DNA of 64,000 nucleotides from an uncultured Synechococcus sp. GTDB taxonomy: Bacteria > Cyanobacteriota > Cyanobacteriia > PCC-6307 > Cyanobiaceae. The translations under genes and the position numbers were made by a program. Under the pieces are notes generated by a model. It saw nothing but the letters and a program-made list of their open reading frames with translations, did no database searches and had not been told where the DNA came from. The DNA lies in the NCBI GenBank assembly GCA_949373155.1, contig CASICK010000011.1, positions 13,496 through 77,495 on the forward strand. The letters run 5' to 3'. This document shows positions 47,900 to 57,805 of this stretch, piece by piece (the first letter of the stretch is position 1; each line of letters begins with the position of its first letter).

Positions 47900-48877
47900 T
47901 TAATCGTCGAAGCGGGAGCTGTTATCTCTTGGGCGGGAACTGCGGGGAGGAGTGCGATTGGTGTCCCTGGCGGTTGGTGGGCCGGTCTCAGGGGCAGGGT
48001 TGCGTCTGCTCACCGGAGCATTAGAGGAGGGTTGACGCGCGCTTGGGGAGTAGGCGGCATCTTCGGGTTCTCGTCGCAGTGGGCTTCCTTGAGGAATGCC
48101 AGGTTGTCCTTCAACGCCGGTACTGCTCCGCACAGTGGCTACACCGCGCTGATTGAGCCCAGCCGCACCAGCAGAGGAGCGGGATGAGGGCTCTGGCCTA
48201 GATGATGCAGCAGGAATAGGTCTGGAACCTCTGCGTTGATCCTGGCGTTGGCTGCGGCGCTCCCCAAAAGTTGGGCCACTCGGTGCAGAGTCTTCAGCGC
48301 GGCCGAATCGGGCCATGCGCCGATCTCGCTCGCTGCTGTCTGACCAATCTGAGGAGGGATCGGGACGCTGACGGCTCCGACTTGCGGCCTGCTCAGGGAT
48401 CGCAGCTCTGGAGGTGCGACGTGGGCGATAAAAATCCTGTTCAGGTCTTTCATCTTCATTGGAACCTTGGCCGCCAAATCTGCGTCGAATCGGCTGAGGC
48501 TCGTCGAAACGCTCGTAGGGATCGTCGTAACCACCTTGCAGACCTCCACCTCCGGCAGGGCTTGCGGCTTCAGGTTCGTCATCGAAGTAGGCCGAGCGTC
48601 TGGCCTGTTCCGCTGAAATCCCTCGAAGGCGAACGCTCTCGTAGGCAAAAAACACGGTGGTTCCAGCCAACAAGAATTGTCCAAACTGGAGAATTGGATC
48701 GAGTCTCCAGCCCTGGAAGAAAAGAATTCCTCCGCAGAGCAAGCCGATCGCCGCGAAGAACACGTCGTAATCGCGTGCGAGAGCGGGCTTGAAAGTGCGC
48801 ATGAAGTAGAGCAGTGCTCCACCTACAGCAAGCACGATGCCAACAATGCTGGCCCAATTCAGACTGGCATTAACCAC
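47900..48877 (-). CDS. ycf66: Ycf66-family protein
   Basis: 325 aa from GTG 48877. The N-terminal ~90 residues have the Ycf66 pattern of three membrane segments (WASIVGIVLAVGGALLYFMRTF, FFAAIGLLCGGILFFQGW, FGQFLLAGTTVFFAYESVRLRG). The remaining two thirds are a low-complexity, Arg/Ser/Pro-rich tail. Ycf66 is shared by cyanobacteria and plastids, role unknown. It follows psbX on the same strand after 80 bp. Confidence 0.9.
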   Translation of the reverse strand: MVNASLNWASIVGIVLAVGGALLYFMRTFKPALARDYDVFFAAIGLLCGGILFFQGWRLDPILQFGQFLLAGTTVFFAYESVRLRGISAEQARRSAYFDDEPEAASPAGGGGLQGGYDDPYERFDEPQPIRRRFGGQGSNEDERPEQDFYRPRRTSRAAIPEQAASRSRQRPDPSSDWSDSSERDRRMARFGRAEDSAPSGPTFGERRSQRQDQRRGSRPIPAASSRPEPSSRSSAGAAGLNQRGVATVRSSTGVEGQPGIPQGSPLRREPEDAAYSPSARQPSSNAPVSRRNPAPETGPPTARDTNRTPPRSSRPRDNSSRFDD

Positions 48878-48957
48878 AGTGAAGCTCTCAGATAAAGACC
48901 TGCGTGGAACCGAAGCTCGGGTCGAGTGGGCTCAGTCTACGGAGCGTGAAAGGGTCT

Positions 48958-49080
48958 TCAAAGTTTGCGATCAACCTGGTCGGTTTGGCTGAGAAAAAAG
49001 AGCCCGATAGAAGCAGGGATCACAACGATCGCTACACCAGCAACAAGGCTGGTTAGAAAATTGGAGAGGGAAGGCGTCAT
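48958..49080 (-). CDS. psbX: Photosystem II protein PsbX
   Basis: 40 aa single-helix thylakoid protein (SNFLTSLVAGVAIVVIPASIGLFFLSQ) of photosystem II, ending QTDQVDRKL. The sequence and size match PsbX. Too short for an ORF cutoff of 60 codons. ATG 49080. It is divergent from the YggT gene. Confidence 0.93.
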   Translation of the reverse strand: MTPSLSNFLTSLVAGVAIVVIPASIGLFFLSQTDQVDRKL

Positions 49081-49180
49081 AGGGGATTAGGACCGAATGC
49101 GTACAGCGAGGCCTGATTCGCTGCGATCCTAGGGATCAGGGTCAAGTTTCTACGATGACAGCTCCATTGCTTAGGGCTTT

Positions 49181-49501
49181 GTGACGCCAACGCTTATCGC
49201 CATCCTTCCGCTTCTCAACGTGGCACTGGGTTTGCTGTTGGCCGCATGGACCCTCACGTTCCTGGCGCGCATCGTGCTCACCTGGTACCCCCAGGTGGAT
49301 CTTTCCAAAGGCTTATGGCCCCTTGTGGCCTGGCCCACTGAGGCGATTTTGGGGTTGACCCGCAGGGTTGTCTCTCCTATCGGGGGCGTGGATGTCACTC
49401 CCGTGATCTGGGTTGGGCTGCTCAGCCTGCTGCGCGAACTGTTGGTGGGCCAGCAGGGGTTGCTCTCACTGGTACTGCTCCGCGCCCAGTCCATCGCCTA
49501 A
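49181..49501 (+). CDS. YggT-family membrane protein
   Basis: 106 aa from GTG 49181. Two membrane segments flank a typical YggT loop: LLLAAWTLTFLARIVLTWYPQV, then LTRRVVSPIGGVDVTPVIWVGLLSLLREL. The family (Ycf19 in plastids) is involved in division, nucleoid or photosystem organisation in different hosts. Convergent with accC. Confidence 0.9.
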   Translation: MTPTLIAILPLLNVALGLLLAAWTLTFLARIVLTWYPQVDLSKGLWPLVAWPTEAILGLTRRVVSPIGGVDVTPVIWVGLLSLLRELLVGQQGLLSLVLLRAQSIA

Positions 49502-49541
49502 ATCACTTTTGGGAAGTAACGCCCGGCATCGTTGAGCTGAT

Positions 49542-50885
49542 CTAGAGCATCTCCTCTTCGACGAATTTGGTGTGCACGTCTCCCCTTTGGAATTCAGGGC
49601 GGTCGAGCATGCGCAGGTGGAAGTCGACCGTTGTTGGGATCCCGGTGATGGCGCACTCGTTGAGAGCTCGTTTCATCCGTGCGAGTGCGGCAGGGCGATT
49701 AGGCGCCCAGACGATCAGCTTGCCGATCAGGGAGTCATAGAAGGGCGGGATGTCGTAGCCGGTATAGACATGGCTGTCGACGCGGACTCCAGGGCCTCCA
49801 GGCGGCAACCAGCCAGTAATTCGTCCAGGGGCTGGCCGGAAATTGTGCTGCGCATCTTCGGCGTTGATTCGGCACTCGATCGCATGACCGTTCATCTGAA
49901 CGTCTTCTTGGCGCACACTGATCGGCTCCCCTCCGGCGATGCGTAGCTGCTCAGCAATCAGGTCGATACCCGTCACCATTTCCGTAACGGGATGCTCGAC
50001 CTGGATGCGGGTGTTCATTTCCATGAAATAGAACCCACCACTCCTGTCCAGGAGGAATTCCACAGTTCCGGCTCCCTCGTAATTGATGCTTCGCGCCGCT
50101 GCAACCGCTGCTTCCCCCATTTGACGACGGAGCTCAGGGTCAAGGGCCGGGCTTGGCGCTTCCTCGAGAAGTTTCTGGTGACGTCGTTGGATCGAGCAAT
50201 CTCGTTCGCCGAGATGAATCACATTGCCGTGACGGTCGGCCAGGATCTGCACCTCGACGTGCCGGGGACGGTCGATGAATTTTTCCATGTACAGCCCTGG
50301 ATTCCCAAAGGCTGCATCGGCTTCTCCTTGAGCCGCTTTGTACAGCTTCACTAACTGATCAGGACTGGGCACGAGCCGCATCCCACGACCGCCGCCTCCA
50401 GCGGTGGCCTTGATCATGACGGGATAGCCCATGGCAGCAGCAAGCTCAGCAGCTGCCTCCGGGTTGGGTAAGAGGCCTTCGCTACCAGGCACCGTTGGCA
50501 CGCCAACAGCCTGCATGGTGGATTTCGCCGTTGACTTGTCTCCCATCGATCGGATGGCGTGGGGAGACGGGCCGACAAATGTGATGCCGTGATCGCGGCA
50601 CATCTCGGCGAAGCGGTCGTTTTCCGCCAAAAACCCATAGCCGGGGTGAATGGCATCCACACCGCGGGAGGTGGCTGCCGCCAGGATATTGGGGATGTTG
50701 AGGTAGCTCTTGTTGCTAGGGCCTTCGCCGACGCAGACCGCCTCATCAGCGAGTTGCACGTGCAATGCAGTTCGATCCACGGTGCTGTACACCGCAACCG
50801 TGCTGATGCCGAGTTCTCGGCAACTTCTCAGGATTCTTAGGGCAATCTCGCCGCGGTTGGCGATCAGCACCTTGCCGATGGGCAT
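49542..50885 (-). CDS. accC: Acetyl-CoA carboxylase, biotin carboxylase subunit
   Basis: 447 aa. Carboxylates biotin on BCCP for fatty-acid synthesis. [20 protein letters not shown] opens the protein, [10 protein letters not shown] is the glycine-rich ATP loop, and [18 protein letters not shown] carries the catalytic Glu/Arg region of the ATP-grasp fold. Normal length. ATG 50885. Monocistronic in this window. Confidence 0.97.
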   Translation of the reverse strand: MPIGKVLIANRGEIALRILRSCRELGISTVAVYSTVDRTALHVQLADEAVCVGEGPSNKSYLNIPNILAAATSRGVDAIHPGYGFLAENDRFAEMCRDHGITFVGPSPHAIRSMGDKSTAKSTMQAVGVPTVPGSEGLLPNPEAAAELAAAMGYPVMIKATAGGGGRGMRLVPSPDQLVKLYKAAQGEADAAFGNPGLYMEKFIDRPRHVEVQILADRHGNVIHLGERDCSIQRRHQKLLEEAPSPALDPELRRQMGEAAVAAARSINYEGAGTVEFLLDRSGGFYFMEMNTRIQVEHPVTEMVTGIDLIAEQLRIAGGEPISVRQEDVQMNGHAIECRINAEDAQHNFRPAPGRITGWLPPGGPGVRVDSHVYTGYDIPPFYDSLIGKLIVWAPNRPAALARMKRALNECAITGIPTTVDFHLRMLDRPEFQRGDVHTKFVEEEML

Positions 50886-50985
50886 TCCGCAGCATCAGAG
50901 CCAGCGCGGATCGTATCAGCGGTTCGGACTTTTAGGCCTGTCGGTATACTCATCCCTCGACGCGCCACCTTGGCAACGTCTCCAC

Positions 50986-51067
50986 GCGGATGTGGTGGAA
51001 TTGGTAGACACGCACGTCTAAGGAGCGTGTGGCTTCGGCCTTGCGAGTTCAAGTCTCGCCATCCGCA
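50986..51067 (+). tRNA. tRNA-Leu, anticodon AAG
   Basis: 82-nt class II tRNA. Acceptor GCGGATG pairs with CATCCGC, the D-loop has AATTGGTAGA, the anticodon stem CACGT/GCGTG encloses CTAAGGA with T33, so the anticodon is AAG (51020-51022) and position 37 is G. A long variable arm and GCGAG-TTCAAGT-CTCGC T-arm follow. AAG reads CUU (and CUC after deamination). Confidence 0.93.
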
Positions 51068-51096
51068 TCATTCTTTCCTAGCCCCACCGGCACTGA

Positions 51097-52383
51097 GTGA
51101 CGTCACACACCAAGGACCAAACCCTGGCTGTGGTGTTCGTCTCCAACGGCCCTGGTGAACTCACGACCTGGGTTCGACCCCTTGCAGAGCAGCTGCATCG
51201 CCGCCTACTGATGCGGCCCAGAGCTCCTAGCTCGTTGTTGAGTCTTCGCCTCGTTTTGGTTCCCTGTCCCAATGCCACCGGAACAGAAGCCGCCGCAGCC
51301 TCCCGTTGGAGTTTGTTTGATTGCATCACTCTGGCCAGCCAATTTTGGTTGCTGCTATTGAGGCCTTCGCGGTTTGGGGTATGGCCAGACCGAGGTGTGG
51401 TGGTCTTTTTAGGTGGGGATCAATTTTGGAGTGTGTTGTTGTCAGCTCGGCTGGGCTACCGCCACATCACCTACGCCGAATGGGTGGCGCGTTGGCCGCG
51501 CTGGAACGATCGAATCGCAGCCATGGCCCCAGCGGTACGGGATCAGCTGCCCAGACGCTTTCGCACTCGCTGCCGTGTGGTGGGCGACTTGATGGCGGAT
51601 CTTTCCAGCCATGCCAGAGAAGAGGCCCCTCTCCCATCAGGTGAGTGGGTGGCTTTGTTGCCTGGTTCGAAACCGGCCAAGCTCAGCGTGGGAGTTCCGT
51701 TTCTGCTTGAAACCGCAGATCGTTTGGCGGCTCAACGCCCTGGCTGCCGCTTTTTGTTGCCGGTGGCACCCACCACCACCGTTGAAGATTTGGTGCGTTA
51801 CGCCGGTCGATCGAATCCCATCGCTGCCGCGTATGACTCCGGTGTTGCCTCCACTGAACCGGCTCGAGCTGGTGAGGGATTGAGGCGGTTCGTCACGCGC
51901 AATGGCACAGAGATTCACTTGCAGGAAAACCCTCCAGCCCACGGAGCCCTGAGCCAGTGCCAGCTTGCGCTCACCACCGTGGGAGCTAACACGGCTGAAC
52001 TCGGTGCTCTTGGGGTGCCGATGATCGTTTTGGTGCCTACCCAACATCTGGGTGTGATGCAGGCTTGGGATGGTTGGCTCGGGCTCTTGGCCCGTCTGCC
52101 AGGACTGCGGCGTCTGATCGGCTTGTTGCTCAGTGCCTGGCGTCTCCGCAACCATGGATTGATGGCTTGGCCGAACATCAGCGCAGGCCGCATGGTGGTT
52201 CCAGAACGTGTGGGTCCAATTACGCCTGAGCAAATCGCCCTAGAGGCTGAGTCATGGCTTGCAACCCCAGACAGACTGCAGGGTCAACGCGATGACTTGC
52301 GGGGCCTTCGCGGTGAACCTGGTGCCGTGAGGGCACTTGCTGAGGAGGTGCAGGGACTCTTGCCCTTGGCTCTTTCCGACTAG
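51097..52383 (+). CDS. LpxB-like glycosyltransferase (lipid-A-disaccharide synthase related)
   Basis: 428 aa from GTG 51097. The N-terminus VFVSNGPGELTTWVRPLAEQL is the LpxB-related nucleotide-binding entry; the middle has VVVFLGGDQFWSVLLSARLGY and the C-terminal donor site TTVGANTAELGALGVPMIVLVPTQHL. It is conserved across cyanobacteria, most of which make an LPS with unusual lipid A, but its actual substrate is not known. tRNA-Leu lies 30 bp upstream. Confidence 0.82.
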   Translation: MTSHTKDQTLAVVFVSNGPGELTTWVRPLAEQLHRRLLMRPRAPSSLLSLRLVLVPCPNATGTEAAAASRWSLFDCITLASQFWLLLLRPSRFGVWPDRGVVVFLGGDQFWSVLLSARLGYRHITYAEWVARWPRWNDRIAAMAPAVRDQLPRRFRTRCRVVGDLMADLSSHAREEAPLPSGEWVALLPGSKPAKLSVGVPFLLETADRLAAQRPGCRFLLPVAPTTTVEDLVRYAGRSNPIAAAYDSGVASTEPARAGEGLRRFVTRNGTEIHLQENPPAHGALSQCQLALTTVGANTAELGALGVPMIVLVPTQHLGVMQAWDGWLGLLARLPGLRRLIGLLLSAWRLRNHGLMAWPNISAGRMVVPERVGPITPEQIALEAESWLATPDRLQGQRDDLRGLRGEPGAVRALAEEVQGLLPLALSD

Positions 52384-52410
52384 CGTCCGCGCCAGTCAAA
52401 AATTTGAGTC

Positions 52411-52836
52411 ATGACGAGTGCGCCGGCAGCAGGTGGAGATCGGGTGGAACGCACTCCTGAGGAATGGAGGCAGCAACTCAGCCCAACCCAATTTCAAGTG
52501 GCGCGTCAGGGCGGTACTGAAGCTGCTTTTACCGGTGTCTATTGGGACAACAAGGAAGAAGGCCTGTACCACTGCGTCTGCTGCGATGCGCCCCTATTTA
52601 GCTCCAGCACAAAATTTGAGTCGGGCACCGGCTGGCCAAGTTTCTGGAATGGTGTGACCGAGGGTGCGATTCGCACCCATGAAGATCGAAGTCATGGAAT
52701 GGTGCGAACTGAGATCCTCTGCTCGCGTTGTGATGCCCATCTAGGGCATGTGTTCAACGACGGACCTGCACCCACGGGTCAGCGCTACTGCACGAATAGC
52801 GCTTCACTCGACTTCAAAAAGCAAGCCAACACTTGA
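52411..52836 (+). CDS. msrB: Methionine-R-sulfoxide reductase
   Basis: 141 aa. Repairs oxidised methionine. Zinc-binding pairs CVCCDAP and [12 protein letters not shown], substrate motif SGTGWPSFW, and the catalytic cysteine in RYCTNSASL are all intact. Confidence 0.97.
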   Translation: MTSAPAAGGDRVERTPEEWRQQLSPTQFQVARQGGTEAAFTGVYWDNKEEGLYHCVCCDAPLFSSSTKFESGTGWPSFWNGVTEGAIRTHEDRSHGMVRTEILCSRCDAHLGHVFNDGPAPTGQRYCTNSASLDFKKQANT

Positions 52837-52851
52837 ATTAAAGAGCAGATG

Positions 52852-52874
52852 GATCCCTGGTTTTACCAGGGATC
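52852..52874. terminator. Convergent hairpin between msrB and the PRC-barrel gene
   Basis: GATCCCTGG (52852-52860), five-base loop, CCAGGGATC (52866-52874): perfect 9-bp stem. It overlaps the stop codon of the minus-strand gene. There is no T-run on either side, so the terminator role is tentative. Confidence 0.45.
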
Positions 52875-54089
52875 ATCAAGGGGTTGGCTTTCCTGATCTT
52901 GGGGAGAGCGAGGTTCGATGGGTTCGACATCAAGGGGTTCGCCGGGGCGTTCGAACGGACGACGTGAAGCCGGTCTTGGACGTTGTTCGACGCGTGGAGT
53001 CGCATCGAGTTGCTGATGTTGAGCTGATGCGCGCTGGGGCTCTTGGTAGCGGTCTTCGCGTTGTAACGGCTTGGATTCGCGAAAACGCTCTGGCTCCGGT
53101 TCAGGGAACCTGCTGGCTTCGCGGTAAGGCTCATCCAGCGGCAGTCTTTCGTCAAACGCCTGTCTTTCATCAAATGGCTGTCGCTCGTTGAACGGCTGCG
53201 GCTCGCGATAGGACTGGGGCTGGGGCTCGTTGTATCTCTCGGGCTCGCGGTACGGCTCTCGATAGATGTTGTCGCGCTCTTGCATCGGCGCTTCATCGAG
53301 ATAGCGACGCTCACGCGTGTTGTCACTGCGCCGATCTTCAAGTTCGACGTATTCGAGTTCCCGTTCCGTTTCGAAGCGTTGTGCTTCTGAGGCTTCCAGC
53401 ATCCTGGGTGCCTCTTCCACCGCCTGCCCTGAGCTGAGCTGGTTTTCGACAGGGACGATGTTCACCCTGTACCGCTCTCGCTCCTGCTCCTCCCAGCTCG
53501 GTCCTCCGACGCCTAGTTTTTCCAGCACGCCGCTGCTCAGTTGTTTGAGTTTGTCTTCGGCGCCCTCGTAAACAATAATTCGGTCGGCTCCACTGCTAAC
53601 GATTTCATCGACAGGGATTTCCCAGGTGCTAAGCACACCTTCCCCCAGGAGAGGGACACCAACGGCTCCCATGACAAGTGTGGTGAGTTCGCCTGTTTCG
53701 ATATCGAAGGAGAAGCCCAAGACGCGGCCGAGTGTTTGCCCCGACTCCGTGATCACCTGGCAGTTGATCACCCGGCTGTAACGGTCTGGGGAAAAGGCCT
53801 CGCTGAGCGAGTCTGCGGAATCAACAAGGATCACATCGCCCACTTGGCGAATGCGATCAAGGGGCATCCAACGGGGGAGTCCCGGTAAGAAACGGGTGAG
53901 TGGGTTGTCTCTCAAACCGAGCGCGACCACTTCGCGACGGTCGATATCCACAACCACTTCGCCGACAACACCCAAGCGTCTGCCGGAGTCGCGGGTAATC
54001 ACTTGAGTCCCCATTAATTCCGAGCGAAGCCACAGCCTGTCGCTGGGGACTGTTGCCAGTGGGTCGTTGGGGGACGGGGACGAGCTCAA
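52863..54089 (-). CDS. PRC-barrel domain protein with an acidic repetitive tail
   Basis: 408 aa from TTG 54089. Two PRC-barrel domains: LRSELMGTQVITRDSGRRLGVVGEVVVDI (about 22-95) and INCQVITESGQTLGRVLGFSFDIETGEL (about 108-185). The C-terminal ~150 residues are a low-complexity tail of Glu/Pro/Arg/Tyr repeats (YREP, FDER, FNER units). It is 60 bp downstream of smc on the same strand. PRC-barrels are RNA/protein-binding modules (RimM, photosynthetic reaction centre H). Function unknown; a partner of SMC is possible but unproven. Confidence 0.85.
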   Translation of the reverse strand: MSSSPSPNDPLATVPSDRLWLRSELMGTQVITRDSGRRLGVVGEVVVDIDRREVVALGLRDNPLTRFLPGLPRWMPLDRIRQVGDVILVDSADSLSEAFSPDRYSRVINCQVITESGQTLGRVLGFSFDIETGELTTLVMGAVGVPLLGEGVLSTWEIPVDEIVSSGADRIIVYEGAEDKLKQLSSGVLEKLGVGGPSWEEQERERYRVNIVPVENQLSSGQAVEEAPRMLEASEAQRFETERELEYVELEDRRSDNTRERRYLDEAPMQERDNIYREPYREPERYNEPQPQSYREPQPFNERQPFDERQAFDERLPLDEPYREASRFPEPEPERFRESKPLQREDRYQEPQRASAQHQQLDATPRVEQRPRPASRRPFERPGEPLDVEPIEPRSPQDQESQPLDDPW

Positions 54090-54149
54090 ACGCAGGCCTC
54101 AGCCGGAGCAATTCGACTCATTTTGACGCAAGGCCCGGGCGCCCGTTGT

Positions 54150-57100
54150 TCAGGCTGCATCGGGTAATCCCACCACCTGGGTATGAGCGCCACGAGCTTG
54201 GGTGACACCAATGGTGCGCGTAGAGGCTCCAATCATCGGTCGCCTGTGGCTCACGACAAGGAACTGGGCTTGTTCGGCTTGACGGGCAATCAACGCCGCG
54301 AGCCGTTCCACATTCACGCCATCGAGGAAGCTGTCCACCTCATCAAGGGCGTAGAAGGGTGAGGGGCGGAAGCGTTGCAGTGCAAACAAAAAACTGAGTG
54401 CTGTCAGTGACTTCTCTCCACCAGACATGGCCGCCAGCCGTCGTACGGCCTTGCCTTTCGGGTGAGCGACCAGGGTGAGCCCTCCCTCGAGGGGGTCATC
54501 CGGATTGTCGAGCTGCAGCTTGCCGTCACCTTCGGAGAGGCTTGCAAAGATCTCTGAGAAATGCCCATCCACGGCTTGAAAGGCTTCCATAAATGCCTCT
54601 TGCCTGAGTGTGGCCACTGTTTCAATCCTCAGGAGCAGTTCTTCTCGCTCCTGACTGAGCACATCGAGTCGTTCGCCCAGGTCTCCAAGCCTTTCTTCCA
54701 GCGCTGTTAATTCTTCGAGGGCCAGCATGTTGACCGGTTCGAGGGCTTCCATCCGTTTCAGAAGTTGCTGCAGCTGTTCTTGCAGTGCCTCAAGGCCGGC
54801 ATTGCGGATCTCCTCTGGGATCTCTGGAAGGGGGTTGGGCAGTGTGGGCTTGAGTTCTTCTAAGCGGATTCCACCGCTGCGCAGTTGCTCTTGAATTGCT
54901 TGACGCTGTTCCTGCAAGCGTTCAAGTTCCCAGCGGGCTTGCTGCAGGTTTTGACGCAGCTCGGCCACTGAAGCCTCTGCTGCATCCCGAGCACGACGCT
55001 CCTCTCCAAATTTGGTTTGGAGGATTTGTTGTTGGCTTTCCAGTGTCTGGCGTCGTTCTTCCAGCTCCTTATGTTCGTCACGCCAGCGTTGATGCGCTTC
55101 AGCGAGTGCTGTGACGGCTAGTTGGAGACTGTTCTCTTCCTCTTCGATGGCCTGTTGTTGATCACCGATTCGGGTCTGCGCCAGTTCGCGTTCCCGCTGA
55201 TGCTGAAGGCAATCATCACGATGGCGGCGGGCCTGTTCCAAGGCGCTGTCCGACTGTTCAAGTTCGGCCTGGAGTTGTTGCCAGTTCCCGGCATCAGCCT
55301 CGGCTTGAACTTTTCGTTCCTCCGAGGAGATTCTCTCGAGTTCGTCCAGTAGAGGGGTGATGGTGGTTTTAAGAACTTGGAGCCGCTGTTCCTGTTCCGT
55401 GCGGTTGGCTTGAAGGCTGTGGAGACGCTCACTGCGTTGGCGGCAGCGCTCCAGCAGTGGTCCATGGGCTCGCTTTGCTGCCGTTCTCTCTGCATCGAGA
55501 GCCGCTTGCCTCTGTTCGAGCTGACGCAGCAGTGGACGTTCGTTCTCGAGAGATTGGAGCAGTCGGCTTTCTTCGCGTCTGCAAGCTGCCAGGGTCTCGC
55601 CGAGCTCGAGCAGCCGCTGCCGTAGAGGCTCGGCCTCATCGTTATCGCTGCTCACCCCGAAGCTCAGCCCACCGCTGCGCTGGCTGAAGCTTCCGCCCGT
55701 CATCGCACCACTTTTTTCGAGCAGTTCTCCTTCGAGGGTGACGGCTCGGAATCGCCCGAGTTGTTGCCGAGCACTCCCTAAGTCGCTGAACACCTGAGTG
55801 TCGCCAAAGACATAGCCGAACACGTCGCTATAGATCGGCTCGTAGCGGATCAACTCCACAGCTCGACCGATGAGGCCGTCGCCATTGCCTCCCTCCGGTC
55901 GGCGGCCACGGGCCATCGCTGCGCCACCACCTGCGGCCTGGGAGCGAATTTTGTTGAGAGGCAAGAACGTTAAGCGGCCTGCACGCCGGCTCTTCAGCAA
56001 GTCGATGGCACGGGCTGCAATCCGGTCGTCGTCGACGACCACCTGGGCCATGCGTGCTCCGGCCGCGACCTCTAGGGCGAGGCGATGACGATCTTCAACT
56101 TCGCCAAGTTGGGCGACCGCTCCATGGATTCCATCCAGTCCCGCCTCCAGCAAGAGGCGTAAGGCTCCCGTCCCTCGTGTTTCCTGTAGGGCCTCCCGTC
56201 GACTCTCTAAACGGGCGATTTCCCGCTCCAGGCGGGTTTGTTCCTCTTCAAGCCTGGTGCGGGTGCGTTGTTGAACCGCCACGGCTTCAGCGCGTTCCTG
56301 AAGCTGTTCTTTGCCGCTTCGCAGGCTTTCCAGCAGCGATTGCCACTCCTGTTCCAGCTGTTCCAGCTGGTCTTGGACGTCACGGTCTTCGGCACCGGCT
56401 TCGTCACGTTCCAGCTGCAGCTCGGTTTGACGTGCTTCGTCCTGACGCAAACGCTCTTGTAGTTGCTGCTGCTCCTCCTGAAGAGGCGTGAGCGTGGTCT
56501 GCAGGTCTGAGCGGCGTGCTGCCCGTTGGCGTTGCTCATCGAGCCAGGCTCCAGATCGTCCGGCGACATCACCAAGGCGCCTGCGCGAGATTTCAACGGC
56601 AGCTTCGGCATCGCGGCAGGCTTGCTCCGCTGCCTGGAGAACCTCTGGGTTCTTGGCTTGCTTGAGGCCTTCGCCGTCTGCTTGAAGTTGGTGACGGCGG
56701 GAGCTGAGGTTGTGTCGCAGCCCTTGCAAGCGTTCGCCTTCTTGCTGATGTTGCGTGGCTTGACGTTCGAGTGCGCGGTTCTGGGGATCGAGACCGGCCA
56801 ATTCAGCCTGCACGCTGAGTAGTTGGTCTTCGCCTAGCGCTTTGACGCTCTCCTGAAGGGTTTGTAGGCGTGCGGCCTCTCCAGAGAGGGTTGCATCCTT
56901 CTTGGTGATCGCCGCGCTGTCGCGGATCTCTTGTTCGCTGAGCTGTTGTTGGCGGGCTTTGAGTTGCTTCAGCTCCGCTTCCGCTGCTTCGAAGGCCAGC
57001 ACCAGCTCTTGCTGCCTGCCACGCTGCACTTGATCGCGTAGGTCTTGATAAGCCCTTGCTTTCGCGCAGTCCTTCTCAAGACGTTGGCGCGCGGTGAGTA

Positions 57101-57755
57101 GTTCTTGCTCAACAATGCGGCAGCGATCTTGCCGCTCTTGAACGTCGTCGAGCTTGCGGCGGCTTTGTTCGATTCGGGTGTCGAAGAGTGCCACACCCGC
57201 CAGCTCGTCAATCAGGCCGCGGCGGTCCCGATTGCTCATCGAGACAATCCGAGTCACGTCGCCTTGCATCACGACGTTGCTGCCCTCCGGATCGATGCGT
57301 AATCGGCGCAGCTGGGTTTGCAGCTGCTGCAGGTTGCATGGTTCCCCGTCTGAGCTGTAAGTGCTGCTGTACGAGCCTCCAGGCATCACGCGCAGCTTGC
57401 GGGTTACCGTCCATTCATTCGCATCATCTTTGATCCAGGGACCGTCTTCAGGCGGTTCGATGCCCTCCTCTGCTGCATCTGGCTGCCAGTCGCTCAGATC
57501 AAAACGCACGCTGACGGTGGTCTCAGCAGACTTTCCAGCCTTGAGCATGCCGCTGTTGACTAGATCGGGTAGGCGATCGGCACGCATCCCGCGGCTATTG
57601 GCCAGACCGAGGCAAAACAGGACGCCATCGAGAATATTGCTCTTTCCAGACCCATTTGGACCGGTCACCACAGTGAAACCGGTCTCGAGGGGGATGGTCA
57701 TCGCCCCACCGAAGGACTTGAAGTGGGTCAGTCCGACCTGATTGATATGGACCAA
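54150..57755 (-). CDS. smc: Chromosome segregation ATPase SMC
   Basis: 1201 aa. Head domain starts at HFKSFGGAMTIPLE with Walker A GPNGSGKSN; a long coiled coil runs to the hinge (about 520-660: GTGALRLLLEAGLDGIHGAV and GGSFSQRSGG), a second coil follows, and the C-terminal head has the signature MSGGEKSLTALSFLFAL and Walker B FYALDEVDSFLD. TTG 57755 gives the standard length. Condenses and segregates the chromosome with ScpA/ScpB, which are not in the window. Confidence 0.97.
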   Translation of the reverse strand: MVHINQVGLTHFKSFGGAMTIPLETGFTVVTGPNGSGKSNILDGVLFCLGLANSRGMRADRLPDLVNSGMLKAGKSAETTVSVRFDLSDWQPDAAEEGIEPPEDGPWIKDDANEWTVTRKLRVMPGGSYSSTYSSDGEPCNLQQLQTQLRRLRIDPEGSNVVMQGDVTRIVSMSNRDRRGLIDELAGVALFDTRIEQSRRKLDDVQERQDRCRIVEQELLTARQRLEKDCAKARAYQDLRDQVQRGRQQELVLAFEAAEAELKQLKARQQQLSEQEIRDSAAITKKDATLSGEAARLQTLQESVKALGEDQLLSVQAELAGLDPQNRALERQATQHQQEGERLQGLRHNLSSRRHQLQADGEGLKQAKNPEVLQAAEQACRDAEAAVEISRRRLGDVAGRSGAWLDEQRQRAARRSDLQTTLTPLQEEQQQLQERLRQDEARQTELQLERDEAGAEDRDVQDQLEQLEQEWQSLLESLRSGKEQLQERAEAVAVQQRTRTRLEEEQTRLEREIARLESRREALQETRGTGALRLLLEAGLDGIHGAVAQLGEVEDRHRLALEVAAGARMAQVVVDDDRIAARAIDLLKSRRAGRLTFLPLNKIRSQAAGGGAAMARGRRPEGGNGDGLIGRAVELIRYEPIYSDVFGYVFGDTQVFSDLGSARQQLGRFRAVTLEGELLEKSGAMTGGSFSQRSGGLSFGVSSDNDEAEPLRQRLLELGETLAACRREESRLLQSLENERPLLRQLEQRQAALDAERTAAKRAHGPLLERCRQRSERLHSLQANRTEQEQRLQVLKTTITPLLDELERISSEERKVQAEADAGNWQQLQAELEQSDSALEQARRHRDDCLQHQRERELAQTRIGDQQQAIEEEENSLQLAVTALAEAHQRWRDEHKELEERRQTLESQQQILQTKFGEERRARDAAEASVAELRQNLQQARWELERLQEQRQAIQEQLRSGGIRLEELKPTLPNPLPEIPEEIRNAGLEALQEQLQQLLKRMEALEPVNMLALEELTALEERLGDLGERLDVLSQEREELLLRIETVATLRQEAFMEAFQAVDGHFSEIFASLSEGDGKLQLDNPDDPLEGGLTLVAHPKGKAVRRLAAMSGGEKSLTALSFLFALQRFRPSPFYALDEVDSFLDGVNVERLAALIARQAEQAQFLVVSHRRPMIGASTRTIGVTQARGAHTQVVGLPDAA

Positions 57756-57805
57756 CAGGTGACACAGCTGTCAGCGACTCAAAACTAGCGAAGCCTCTGA
57801 AAAGC

